The position numbers and the translations under genes are program-made. A DNA stretch of 64,000 nt from positions 52,741-116,740 of the forward strand of contig NZ_JAAOEN010000014.1 of NCBI RefSeq assembly GCF_011320225.1, given 5' to 3'. Positions 8,379 to 17,047 of this stretch are shown piece after piece; the first letter of the stretch is position 1; each line of letters opens with the position of its first letter. The DNA comes from Phytoactinopolyspora limicola. Lineage in GTDB: Bacteria; Actinomycetota; Actinomycetes; Jiangellales; Jiangellaceae. A model generated the notes under the pieces. That model ran no database searches. It saw nothing but the letters and a program-made list of their open reading frames with translations, and was not told the origin of the DNA.

Positions 8379-9379
8379 CCGCGTGGTGTGCCGGGCGGCT
8401 GGTATAGGGGAGGCGGCGGTAGCTCAGACGCTGCCGGGAGGCGGTGAGCCGTCGCATCGTGGCCGGCGGCCGCCACGTCGAGGCCGGTCAACGCGGCGAC
8501 GATCACCGGTGGGAGACGATCGGTGGGCTGCGGCAGATCTGTCGCCCAGGCCAGGCGTAGCCCGAGCGTCAATGGCTCGTCGTCGATCGTGACGATGGAG
8601 ACTCCGCTGGAGTGGCTGGTGGTTCGGCGCGGATCGTCGGTGGTGAAGCCCACGTGTGTGCCGGAGGCGACCAGGCCGTAGCTCAGCCGATCGTCGGGCA
8701 CGTGCTGGATGGACTCCGGCAGAAATCCGTGCCGTTCGCAGACGGCGACGATCTCGTCGAACGCGGCCGGAGCCTGCACACGCGGCGGGAGCACCAGGTG
8801 ATAGCCGGCGAGATCGCGTAGTTTGACGCGCCCGGAGGCGGCACCAGGGTGTCCACTCGGCACCAGGCCGTACAGGGTGACTCGCACGTGAGGTCCGAGC
8901 GTGACGTCCCGGGCGACCACGGGTTCGCGCAGGACGCCGAGTTCGGCCCGCCCGGCGAGAAGATCCTGGACCTGGTCCGCGGACGATTGCTCGGTGATGT
9001 CGATCTCGGCATCGGGCACGGCTCGGTGACACGCCGCGACGAGGGTTGCGTAGTGGCTGGTGCCTAGCCCGGGAGCGACCCGGACCGCGATGCGGGGACG
9101 GGACGGCGTCTCCTGGCGGCGAGCCAGCAGACGCAACTGTTCCACCTCGTCGAGCACCCGGTGTGCGGCCGGCAGCAGCTTGAGGCCCGCCGTCGTCAGA
9201 CTGACACCCTGGCTGTCTCGGTCGCAGAGCCGGACCCCCAGATGCGCTTCCAGGCGCTTCAGCCCCTGTGAAAGCGGTGGCTGCCGGATGCCGAGCCGTT
9301 GCGCGGCGCGCCCGAAATGTCGCTCATGGGCCACGGCGGCGAAATACTGAAGATGCCTGATGAGGTCCACAAGCTGCAA
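8366..9379 (-). CDS. LysR family transcriptional regulator
   Basis: 337 aa. The N-terminal winged helix-turn-helix (HLQYFAAVAHERHFGRAA, then QPPLSQGLKRLE) is typical of LysR proteins, followed by a periplasmic-binding-protein-like effector domain. It is first in a probable lysR-hydrolase-DUF6153 unit, and is divergent from the penicillin-binding protein gene across 274 bp. By analogy with AmpR it could sense a cell-wall-derived signal or a beta-lactam, but nothing in the sequence shows the ligand. Several LysR subfamilies for aromatic or aliphatic acids remain possible. Confidence 0.88.
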   Translation of the reverse strand: MQLVDLIRHLQYFAAVAHERHFGRAAQRLGIRQPPLSQGLKRLEAHLGVRLCDRDSQGVSLTTAGLKLLPAAHRVLDEVEQLRLLARRQETPSRPRIAVRVAPGLGTSHYATLVAACHRAVPDAEIDITEQSSADQVQDLLAGRAELGVLREPVVARDVTLGPHVRVTLYGLVPSGHPGAASGRVKLRDLAGYHLVLPPRVQAPAAFDEIVAVCERHGFLPESIQHVPDDRLSYGLVASGTHVGFTTDDPRRTTSHSSGVSIVTIDDEPLTLGLRLAWATDLPQPTDRLPPVIVAALTGLDVAAAGHDATAHRLPAASELPPPPLYQPPGTPRGWQE

Positions 9380-9653
9380 CGATATCTGAACCCGTCATCT
9401 TTAGGGTCGATATTCGTATTGGACATGCTGCCGGGGGGCGTGTTGTCGTCGTGGCCATGATGCGCCAAGGGGAACCGACCGAGGGGAGGACGTCCTCGGT
9501 CGGTACGAAGCACGCGGTACCGTCGGCATGGGGCGAGGCGACCGACGTCGCACTCGCCGCGGTGGGCGCTGGCCCGACACGGATCGGCCGTTCACCGGCC
9601 GCCGCACCCGGCCCAGCAACAGAACACCAGCAACCAGAGAGGAACAGCGGGTC

Positions 9654-11717
9654 GTGAACTCGGATCGCAAAGCCGCGTCGAGGGGGGCGCGAGGAACCCG
9701 CGGTCGAGTAGCCGCGGGCATCGTGAGCGCGGGGCTCCTACTGGTGTCGTGTAGTGGTGACGACACCCCCGAGCCAGACCCTGCCGCCGAAGCGCTGGCG
9801 GAAGCGCTGGCGTCCGGCGAGTTCGGGGCCGTTGCCCTCGCCGACGCGTCGGCCGAGGACGTCGAAGCCCAGATCGAGCAGATCGTCGACGGCATGGGCG
9901 ACACGGCGAGATCAGTTGAGTTGCGTGCCTTGACGCCGGACGACGAGAACGGCGACGGCTGGGTCGCCACCTACTCCATCACCTGGCAGCTGGCAGGTGG
10001 CCCGGGCGGTGGTGGCACGGGTGCCGACGACGACGCGGGTGCCGACGACGATGGCGACGACGCGGGTGCCGACGACGACGGTGCCGATGATGGTGCTGAC
10101 GGGGACGGTAGCGACACCGGCGAATGGTCGTACACAACGACGACTCGATGGACACTGGTCGGCGATGGCGACGAACAGAGTTGGCAGACCGACTGGTCGC
10201 CGGCGCTCCTGCATCCCGATTTGAGCGCTGGTGACCGTTTGCGGCTGCGGAGGCAGACTCCCGGTCGTGGCGACATCCTCGGTGCCGGCGGCGCCGTGCT
10301 GGTCACCGAACGTGATGTCTACCGGATCGGGATCGACAAGACCACGTTTGACGAGGGCGCCACGGGCGCCGACATGGCCGCGTCCGCCGAAGCGCTCGCC
10401 GATGTCGTCGATGTCGACCCCACCGGGCTCAGCGAGCGAGTGGCAGCCGCAGGCGATCGAGCGTTCGTTGATGCCGTCACGCTCCGGCGGCCCGACGCCG
10501 AGCCACTGCTGTCCGACATCGCCGCCATCGACGGTGCCGTCGCGTTGCAGGACACCATGCACCTAGCACCCACCCGGGAGTTCGCGCGACCCGTTCTCGG
10601 CGCTGCGGGAGAGGCCACCGCCGAGATCATCGAGGAGTCGGACGGCAGAGTCCGGACCGGTGACATCGTGGGCCTGTCTGGGTTGCAGCGTCACTACGAC
10701 GAACAGTTGCGCGGCACCCCGGGATTCAAGGTTGAGCTCGTGCCGGAGGACGGGGACCCGTCGACGATTCATGAGCGCCCGGCCGTCGACGGTGCGGATC
10801 TCACGACCACCCTCAGCATGGAACTGCAGGCCCACGCAGAGGCCGTGCTGGCCGACGTAGCGCCGGCGAGCGCTATCGTCGCTGTTCAGCCGTCGACTGG
10901 TCACGTGCTCGCGGCCGCGAGTGGACCCGGCGGCGAAGGTTACTCCACAGCGACGCTCGGGCAATACGCACCCGGTTCGACCTTCAAGGTGGCCACCGCG
11001 CTGGCATTGCTGCGGTCCGGGCTGACGCCGGACACCTCCGTCGAGTGTCCACCGACCACGAACATCGACGGCCGGGAGTTCGGGAACTACAGTGCCTACC
11101 CGGCTAGTGCTCTAGGCACCATCACGTTGGAGACCGCCGTCGCGGAGTCGTGTAATACCGCGTTCATCGACCTCAACGCCGAAGTACCACAGTCGGCCCT
11201 GGCTGAGGCGGCAGCATCGCTGGGACTTGGACTGGGCAACGAGGCCGAGGTGGGGGTGCCGGTGTTTCTCGGTACGGTGCCCGACGAAGCTGATGGAACG
11301 ATGCATGCGGCCTCGATGATCGGACAGGGGCAGCTGCTCACTTCTCCGCTGGGGATGGCGACGGTGGCAGCGTCGGTGGAAGCAGGGCACGCGGTGGTTC
11401 CGCGCCTGGTGGACCGTGGTGACGCGGTCGAGGCCGATCCGCCGACCCCGTTGACCGATGACGAAGCCGAGCAGCTGCGGCAGATGATGTCCGCCGCCGT
11501 GGAGCGCGGGAGCGCATCGTTCTTGCAGAGTGTTCCGGGCGAGCCGGTCGGCGCTAAGACCGGCACGGCGGAATACGGGACCGAGGTGCCTCCGGACACC
11601 CACGCGTGGATGATCGCTACGCAGGGAGACTTCGCGGTCGCCGTGTTCGTCGAGGATGGCGAGTCTGGGTCGCAGACCGCTGGCCCGCTCCTCAGCGAGT
11701 TCCTCAACACCCCCTAG
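9654..11717 (+). CDS. Penicillin-binding protein with MecA-like N-terminal domain (lipoprotein)
   Basis: Class B transpeptidase of 687 aa, probably lipid-anchored (signal ending LLVSCSG). An NTF2-like MecA-N domain (about residues 45-190) is interrupted by an Asp/Gly-rich insertion. A PBP dimerisation domain follows, then the transpeptidase with STFK (Ser442), SCN (Ser499-Asn501) and KTGTAEYG (Lys635). The GTG at 9654 follows AGAGAGGAA; in-frame codons further upstream lack such a site. It cross-links peptidoglycan outside the membrane; MecA_N-bearing enzymes are often relatively resistant to beta-lactams, but resistance here is inference. Ends in TAG at 11715. Confidence 0.9.
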   Translation: MNSDRKAASRGARGTRGRVAAGIVSAGLLLVSCSGDDTPEPDPAAEALAEALASGEFGAVALADASAEDVEAQIEQIVDGMGDTARSVELRALTPDDENGDGWVATYSITWQLAGGPGGGGTGADDDAGADDDGDDAGADDDGADDGADGDGSDTGEWSYTTTTRWTLVGDGDEQSWQTDWSPALLHPDLSAGDRLRLRRQTPGRGDILGAGGAVLVTERDVYRIGIDKTTFDEGATGADMAASAEALADVVDVDPTGLSERVAAAGDRAFVDAVTLRRPDAEPLLSDIAAIDGAVALQDTMHLAPTREFARPVLGAAGEATAEIIEESDGRVRTGDIVGLSGLQRHYDEQLRGTPGFKVELVPEDGDPSTIHERPAVDGADLTTTLSMELQAHAEAVLADVAPASAIVAVQPSTGHVLAAASGPGGEGYSTATLGQYAPGSTFKVATALALLRSGLTPDTSVECPPTTNIDGREFGNYSAYPASALGTITLETAVAESCNTAFIDLNAEVPQSALAEAAASLGLGLGNEAEVGVPVFLGTVPDEADGTMHAASMIGQGQLLTSPLGMATVAASVEAGHAVVPRLVDRGDAVEADPPTPLTDDEAEQLRQMMSAAVERGSASFLQSVPGEPVGAKTGTAEYGTEVPPDTHAWMIATQGDFAVAVFVEDGESGSQTAGPLLSEFLNTP

Positions 11718-11719
11718 TT

Positions 11720-11794
11720 GTGCACCTGATCTCCGTTTGTGCACCTGATCTCCGTTTCTGCACCTGATCGTTACCGCGGTGGCGATCAGGTGCA
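11720..11794. repeat. Tandem 19-bp GTGCACCTGATC repeats ending in a hairpin
   Basis: Two identical 19-bp units (11720-11738 and 11739-11757) begin GTGCACCTGATCTCC. A third, altered unit begins at 11758 (CTGCACCTGATCG). This third unit forms a hairpin with CGATCAGGTGCA, giving 12-nt perfect arms in 11759-11794. It starts 3 bp after the PBP stop codon, as expected of a terminator. Confidence 0.85.
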
Positions 11795-11845
11795 CAAGTG
11801 GTGATGGTGGGCCGGATGAGCGTCAGATCCCGGTGCGCCTTCGCG

Positions 11846-11914
11846 CACTTCGCTACCGCCAGATGGCGTTAAAGCCCGAATTCGGCCCTTAACCCCATCT
11901 GGCGGTAGCGAAGT
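11846..11914. repeat. CACTTCGCTACCGCC palindrome, copy 1
   Basis: The left arm CACTTCGCTACCGCCAGATGG begins at 11846. Its inverse (CCATCTGGCGGTAGCGAAGT) occupies 11895-11914. The sequence between, around GAATTC at 11879, is itself nearly palindromic, so the whole 69 bp can fold into one long stem. A second copy with the same arms but an unrelated centre lies at 52220-52290. Confidence 0.88.
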
Positions 11915-11972
11915 CCGGGACAGGGCGGCACGGTCCTCACGGCAAAGGGAAGCACGTCGCCGTCCGGGCGGC

Positions 11973-12085
11973 CACAAGGAGGCTTACTGCGGCATCCGCC
12001 CCAGGCACAAGGACGCTTACTGTCGCCAGAGCGACCACAAGGAGGCTTACTGCACACAGCACCGTGCCGTGAGGAAGCTTGTTGC
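11973..12085. repeat. Spaced 18-bp repeat array, copy 1
   Basis: CACAAGGAGGCTTACTGC occurs at 11973 and 12036. A one-base variant lies at 12006 and a degraded one at 12069. Units start every 30-33 bp and the spacers are unrelated. The same repeat in reverse orientation and similar spacing occurs at 31144-31256. Spacers are too short and repeats too variable for CRISPR. Function unknown. Confidence 0.85.
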
Positions 12086-12113
12086 GGTTAGCCGAGGATG
12101 GGGGCGCTCTGAC

Positions 12114-12261
12114 GATCAGATGCACGCCTCGCTACCGCACACGTTTGCCATGCATCTGATCATCGACGCGTCCGTACTCTGAAACGCGATCAGATGCACC
12201 ACACCGCGCCGCACACCGCCGTTCGCGCACCTGATCGTCCCCACGGAAACGATCAGGTGCG
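12114..12261. repeat. GATCAGRTGC inverted-repeat cluster
   Basis: GATCAGATGCA (12114-12124) pairs with TGCATCTGATC (12151-12161). CGCACCTGATCGT (12226-12238) pairs with ACGATCAGGTGCG (12249-12261). A solitary GATCAGATGCACC lies near 12188. These share their core with the cluster at 11720-11794. The last hairpin is 15 bp from the end of the convergent phosphofructokinase gene and may terminate it. Confidence 0.8.
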
Positions 12262-12276
12262 GTCAAACGTGGTGCG

Positions 12277-13488
12277 TCAGGTGGGCTGGTTGATGGCGCT
12301 GAGTAGGTCGGCGAACCATGGTGTCGCCGGGTCGAACGCCTTGCCGCCCTTGACCCGCTCGAATTCGATCGCGCGCAGCTTGCCGCCATGCTCCTCGTCA
12401 TGTCCGATCAGGCCATCCTCTTGACGCAATGCGCATTCAACGGCGTAATCGGTGCAGCTCTTGATCAACCGAAGGTCGTCGGTGTTTGCTGCGGCGGAGC
12501 GGCTGAAGTAGCCGCTCTTTTGCACGTTGACCTTCTCTGCGCCCAGCCGCTCGGCGAACTGTTTGGCGAACCATTGGCCGGGGTTGACGTCGTCCAGCCT
12601 GACGTGGCCGAACGGGTCGCGGGGGACCTCGGCGCCGGCGTTTTCCAGCTCGGCGACGACCTCGTCCAGGCCGGCACCTTCGGACAGGAAGATGTTGACG
12701 CAGCCGACCTGGTCCATGATGGTGCGCAGCCGACCGGCCTCGGCGGCGATGTCGAGTTCGAGTTCGGGCACGTAAACCGCGTGAACGTCCCAACGGCGCG
12801 GGTCGAGGCCGATCTCGGGCGCCCATTCCTGGGTGGCGAGCCAGCGTCGGTAGGCCCGGGCGGTGGCGGCGGTGAGCCAGCCGCAGTTCCTACCCATAAC
12901 CTCGTGGATGACGAGCATGCGCGGGTTGGAGGAGTGTTCGGCGATGACGTTGCGGGCGAACAGGGCGCCCTGTTCCGCGGCGGTCCACGCGCCGAGGCTC
13001 TGCCGAACGGGGATGATGTCGTTGTCGACCGTCTTGGGCAGCCCGACGACAGTCAACCGGTAGTTGTTGGACTTCAGGTACGCGGCGAGTTCGGCGGCCA
13101 TGGTGTTCGTGTCGTCACCGCCGATGGTGTGTAGGACGTCGACGCCGTCCTTGGTCAGTTGTTCGGCGGCGACGTGGAGGGGGTCTTGGCCCTCGGCGAC
13201 GAGGCCCCGTTTGACCGCGTCGGCCACGTTGGTCAACTTGACCCGGCTGTTGCCGATGGGGCTTCCACCAAACCGGTGCAGCCGGTGGGCGGTGGCGCGG
13301 ATTTCCGGGGTGACGGTGACGGAGTTTCCGGTGAGCAGCCCGGCGTAGCCGTCGAGGTAGCCGATGATTTCTACGTCGGGGGCGATCTCCGTATAACGTT
13401 CGATCAGCCCACCGACGGCTGAGGACAGGCACGGTGCTAGCCCACCGGCGGTGAGCATTGCAACCTTACGAATCGGCTGTTCAGGCAT
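12277..13488 (-). CDS. pfp: Pyrophosphate--fructose 6-phosphate 1-phosphotransferase
   Basis: Glycolytic phosphofructokinase of 403 aa, cytoplasmic, phosphorylating fructose 6-phosphate reversibly. TIGGDDTNTM carries the second Asp that replaces the Gly of ATP-dependent enzymes. Together with PKTVDNDI, this marks the PPi-dependent type. The start ATG (MPEQPIRK) follows AAAGG at a normal distance; an upstream in-frame start at 13509 would add seven unconserved residues. It is monocistronic here, between the repeat island and the diguanylate cyclase gene. Phosphate-donor choice rests on the family residue rule; activity is not shown. Confidence 0.88.
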   Translation of the reverse strand: MPEQPIRKVAMLTAGGLAPCLSSAVGGLIERYTEIAPDVEIIGYLDGYAGLLTGNSVTVTPEIRATAHRLHRFGGSPIGNSRVKLTNVADAVKRGLVAEGQDPLHVAAEQLTKDGVDVLHTIGGDDTNTMAAELAAYLKSNNYRLTVVGLPKTVDNDIIPVRQSLGAWTAAEQGALFARNVIAEHSSNPRMLVIHEVMGRNCGWLTAATARAYRRWLATQEWAPEIGLDPRRWDVHAVYVPELELDIAAEAGRLRTIMDQVGCVNIFLSEGAGLDEVVAELENAGAEVPRDPFGHVRLDDVNPGQWFAKQFAERLGAEKVNVQKSGYFSRSAAANTDDLRLIKSCTDYAVECALRQEDGLIGHDEEHGGKLRAIEFERVKGGKAFDPATPWFADLLSAINQPT

Positions 13489-13692
13489 GGTATCGACCTT
13501 TCCGCACACTCAAGACTGTGGCAGCGCATCACCCCGTCGTGCTGCGGTCCGATGTAACCCTATCTAAGGATCGAGCGGCTGCATCGTTGGCCATCGCCTT
13601 GCCGGCCCGTTGCCACCCATCGCCTCGCCAGCCAGTGCTTTGCCGGGCCCGGTGTTGCGGGGCCGCCGCGTTGCGGCACGGGTGGCTGCCAC

Positions 13693-15060
13693 CTACGTGT
13701 CTGCGTCGGCTCGGCGAGGCGGCGGATTATCCGCGACCGACCGTGAATTGTCCGTTGGGACGATGCTGCGCAAGCAGACGGTATTTCGTCCTAGGTTCTT
13801 GGCGTCGTAGAGGGCCGAGTCGGCGGCCAGGATGAGTTCGTCCAGCGTCGTCGTGTCGTCGGGCTTGTACAGGACCCCTCCGACCGATGCGCTAAGGCTC
13901 ACCGGTGTGTGCCCTCCGTCGCCCGTTTTAGCTTCTAATGCGATGGATTGAATTCGCAGGCGGATGCGTTCCGCGACCCGGTGCACGTTCTCCTCGGTGT
14001 CGATGTCGGGGAGTACGACGGTGAACTCTTCGCCGCCCCACCTACCGCAGGCATCCAGCTCGCGGACCTCGCTGCGGAGTTCGTCGGCCACCGCGCGTAG
14101 TACGTCGTCGCCGAACGGATGGCCGTAGGTGTCGTTGATGGATTTGAAGTGATCCAAGTCGATCACGAGAAGGCCGAGGGGGTTCTGATGATGGCGGGCG
14201 CGTGCCACCATTTCTTCGGCGAACTCATGCCATCGTCCAGCAGTGGCCAAGCCCGTCTTGGAATCGATGCGGGCCGCGTGTTCGTACTGGCTGACCAGCA
14301 GGCCGCGGTGGAGTGCGATCATGACGACGATGACGGTCGGCAAGACCAGCGGGCTGGCGACAATAGCTACGGCTACCAGCATCCCGAGTGCCGCGGCACC
14401 GGCCTCCAAGATCTGCTCGTTGAAGTCGCTGAGGAGGTCGCTCACCCGAGCTGTGGGATTGAACAGGGCCAGCGCTGCCCAGATCAAACCAAAGTTGACG
14501 GCCCAGTTCAGGCCAGCCGCGACGACGATCAAGGCAACATCCATGATCCCGCCAGGAAGACCTGGATACGTCTGCACGCCGGTGGCGAGGACCAGAATGG
14601 CTGCCTGCGCACCCAGTAGTGTCGCGGCTGTGGAGTAGATCTGCCGGTAGGGGACCGCTTTCCTGTTCTTCACTCGAGTCCACATGAGGAACCGTGTGAA
14701 GATGACGATGGCGGCCGCCAGGGCGGGAGGCAGCACGATGACCGCAGCAATGATCCAAACCGAGGTCGAGTCGACGTACGCCACTAGCGGTCGGTGCGCA
14801 AACGAGCGACGGTTCTCGACGCGCCGGGTGACCTCGATGGCAGCCCATGCGCATCCGGCCAGCAGGCTGAATCGGCCGAGGTCACTCGAGTTGATATCCA
14901 CCATGCCGGCGGTCTGGGCAGTGACGACCAACGCGACGGCGTTCACGGTGAGGATCAGGGCGAGGACGGGCTTGGGGACACGCCAGAGAGCCCAGCCCCG
15001 AATCCATCGCCATGGTCGTCGAATCACACGTGTGCCTAACTCCTCTGGGTGGACTCCCAC
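13693..15060 (-). CDS. Membrane-bound GGDEF diguanylate cyclase
   Basis: 455 aa. About six hydrophobic segments fill the N-terminal 230 residues. The C-terminal GGDEF domain has the metal/GTP region LLVIDLDHFKSINDTYGH and the active-site loop GGEEF. RELD lies exactly five residues before GGEEF, matching the RxxD inhibitory site that binds product c-di-GMP. It should make c-di-GMP at the membrane with feedback control; the sensed signal is unknown. Start uncertain: GTG at 15060 (AGGAG only 3 nt upstream) or an in-frame GTG twelve codons later preceded by GAGGAG. No EAL domain is present. Confidence 0.88.
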   Translation of the reverse strand: MGVHPEELGTRVIRRPWRWIRGWALWRVPKPVLALILTVNAVALVVTAQTAGMVDINSSDLGRFSLLAGCAWAAIEVTRRVENRRSFAHRPLVAYVDSTSVWIIAAVIVLPPALAAAIVIFTRFLMWTRVKNRKAVPYRQIYSTAATLLGAQAAILVLATGVQTYPGLPGGIMDVALIVVAAGLNWAVNFGLIWAALALFNPTARVSDLLSDFNEQILEAGAAALGMLVAVAIVASPLVLPTVIVVMIALHRGLLVSQYEHAARIDSKTGLATAGRWHEFAEEMVARARHHQNPLGLLVIDLDHFKSINDTYGHPFGDDVLRAVADELRSEVRELDACGRWGGEEFTVVLPDIDTEENVHRVAERIRLRIQSIALEAKTGDGGHTPVSLSASVGGVLYKPDDTTTLDELILAADSALYDAKNLGRNTVCLRSIVPTDNSRSVADNPPPRRADADT

Positions 15061-15260
15061 GCACTCCTAGCCCGCCTCGACACATCGTAGCCCAACAATC
15101 TTCCGCGAATATGGACAATAAGAACGGTTGCCGTCAGGCGATGATCCGTTCGCGACACCCGATGAACGGGGGGTTTCATGCATGCGAGGGCCGAGTCCCA
15201 CGTGTTCTTCGACAGGTCGGGTCGTCATCACGATCTGTGTCGCCCCGTCTCGGGTCCTGG

Positions 15261-15445
15261 TGTTGTGGGAGGAGGTGTGCGATGCGTGCGAACAGTTGGG
15301 ACTGATGGTGGTTGGTCGGTTGGTTTGCGGTGTTGTGGGAGGAGGTGTGCGATGCGTGCGAACAGTTGGGACTGATGGTGGTTGGTCGGTTGGTTTGTGG
15401 CGTTGTGGGAGGAGGTGCGCGATGCGTGCGAACAGTTGGGACTGA
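15261..15445. repeat. 70-bp tandem repeat (2.6 copies) in a 473-bp gene-free gap
   Basis: Units start at 15261, 15331 and 15401 (last one partial). Each contains GTTGTGGGAGGAGGTG, GATGCGTGCGAACAGTTGGG and GGTTGGTCGGTTGGTTTG, with only single-base differences. The period is not a multiple of three, so a repeated protein motif is not kept in frame. The rest of 15061-15533 shows no supported gene; it lies upstream of the cyclase gene and downstream of the MFS gene. Confidence 0.9.
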
Positions 15446-15533
15446 GTGGTGTATCCGAGCAGGCTGCTCTGGGTGAACAGGACGGGCATGGCGGGCGCCT
15501 GATAAGAACCGACCGGCGCCGACGGTAGGTGGA

Positions 15534-16775
15534 CTAACCGGAGGTCTTTGTCCCTGGCGGGTAGTCGGGGTGGGACGAGGACGCCCGGACCCACCGCAGC
15601 GCCGCGATCGTCGTTACGACGGTTCCGAGCACAGCCGCGCCGGCGATGATGAGTGCCGGTGTCAACAGCTGAGCCAGGAGCCCGGCGGCGACGATGCCGA
15701 TTCCTTGCGCGGCCCGCAGGGCGGCGATGGCCACACCGATCGCCTGACCGCGCCTATGCGCCGGGACGATCCGAACGTAGGTCGCCTGGGTGACGATGTC
15801 ATGAGCGGAGAACACTCCGCTCAACGTCCACAACAGCACGGTCACGGCCAGTCCGGGAACCCAGCCGGTGGGTAGCAAGATCAGGCTGCTGGCCACGGCC
15901 ATCGGGCCGAGGAGGGTGATGCGCCGGTCCGGCGGCATGATTCGGAGTAGCGCCATGCCCAGGACCGTGCCGACGGGGTTGGCGGCTAACAGCCAACCGA
16001 CGGCGGCGGTGCCTTCGCCGAGTTGATCGGCGAAGGGGACGGCCAGGCCTTCCGGCACCGCGTAGAAACCTGCACAGCAGGCGATGGCCAGCAGTGTTCG
16101 CAGCCGGGCGCTATGAACAACGACACTCCAGCCTGCTTTGATCGTGTCCCACTGCCCGGCAGTCGGCTCGCCGTCTGTTGGTGGTAAGGGACGGTAGTGG
16201 CTGATGCCGTGGCGAATGATGATCGCCGACGCGAGAAAGGTGGTTGCGTTGAGGAGCAGAGCGGTCGGCACACCCAACTGAGCGACGAGTGCGGCCCCAG
16301 CACCGAAACCGATCGCGACGCCAGCCTGCGACGTGATCGAGATGGATCCTAGGCCCACTGTCAGCCGGTCGCCGGTCAAAATGTCGGCCAGGATCGCGTG
16401 TCGTGACGTCGCGAACGGAGCCGCGACGAGCTGCACCAGGAAGAGCAGGCCGGCTTGGACGGCCAGCGGTGCGCCGGGAACCGCCATGAGCGCAACAAGC
16501 GCGGCACGGCAGATGTCGGTTATGACCATCACGGTGCGACGCGGGAATCTGTCGGCGAGTCCGGCGAGGGCGGCGCCGCCGATGAAGTCCGGCAGGAATG
16601 TCAGGGCGTATGTCAGCGCCGTCAGCCCGGCCGATTGGGTCCGTTCATAGACGAGGATGGTGATCGCGACCCGCGCCAGCTGGCTGCCTATCACCGACAG
16701 CGCGTGAGCCGACCACAGACGACGGAACTCGGGGATCGCGAAGACGTCGCGATACGACGCTGGTAATTCAGACAT
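15534..16775 (-). CDS. MFS transporter
   Basis: 413 aa integral membrane protein with about twelve hydrophobic segments. The loop 2-3 signature region LAGLADRFPRRTVMVITD is typical of the major facilitator superfamily. It reads as a drug/proton antiporter-like exporter (group with MFS_3/EntS-like proteins). Substrate cannot be inferred. It is divergent from the DAHP synthase gene, and its own promoter must lie in 16776-17050. The start ATG (MSELPASYRD) was kept because the next Met is far inside the first helix. Confidence 0.82.
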   Translation of the reverse strand: MSELPASYRDVFAIPEFRRLWSAHALSVIGSQLARVAITILVYERTQSAGLTALTYALTFLPDFIGGAALAGLADRFPRRTVMVITDICRAALVALMAVPGAPLAVQAGLLFLVQLVAAPFATSRHAILADILTGDRLTVGLGSISITSQAGVAIGFGAGAALVAQLGVPTALLLNATTFLASAIIIRHGISHYRPLPPTDGEPTAGQWDTIKAGWSVVVHSARLRTLLAIACCAGFYAVPEGLAVPFADQLGEGTAAVGWLLAANPVGTVLGMALLRIMPPDRRITLLGPMAVASSLILLPTGWVPGLAVTVLLWTLSGVFSAHDIVTQATYVRIVPAHRRGQAIGVAIAALRAAQGIGIVAAGLLAQLLTPALIIAGAAVLGTVVTTIAALRWVRASSSHPDYPPGTKTSG

Positions 16776-17047
16776 GCTGGTATGAGTGTCGTTGGTCGAC
16801 TACGTGAGATCAACTCATCCCGGGCACATCTTCGCTAAATCCGGTTGCACCGAGCCTGCTGCCCAACGTGACCGGGAGTGTCTACCGCTCGACGTGACCG
16901 GGCGGCCGCAAAGCCCGCATGCTAGTGATCGTCGCCGGGTATGCGTCGCTGCTGTGCGCCTGTGCATGGTGCGTCGAGCGCTGCCATAAATAAGACAAAA
17001 CGTCCACCGTGGCAGGCGTTCAACGCACCACGCTCCGTGTCGAGGAA
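16776..17047. other. Divergent intergenic region, no gene recognised
   Basis: Region between the MFS gene and the 22-bp repeat block. Open frames here are short and have no recognisable product. An A/T-richer patch (ATAAATAAGACAAAACG, about 16984-17000) stands out in GC-rich DNA and could be a promoter, but no clear -35/-10 pair was found. Confidence 0.5.

Larger units (their letters stand above)
11718..12276. other. Intergenic repeat island
   Basis: No gene is supported in these 559 bp. In order it holds a GCACCTGATC cluster with a hairpin, a CACTTCGCTACCGCC palindrome, an array of an 18-bp repeat, and a second GATC-centred group of inverted repeats. It separates the PBP gene from the convergent phosphofructokinase gene, so part of it must act in termination. 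The density of distinct repeats is far above the other gaps here. Confidence 0.85.

Noticed and set aside
11973..12085. CRISPR array
   Set aside because: Repeats of 18 bp with spacers of 12-15 bp and variable repeats, no cas genes; outside CRISPR dimensions.
15067..15594. 175-codon minus-strand frame over the 70-bp repeat
   Set aside because: Its apparent protein repeat changes frame each unit because 70 is not a multiple of three; it overlaps the MFS gene end and has no family.
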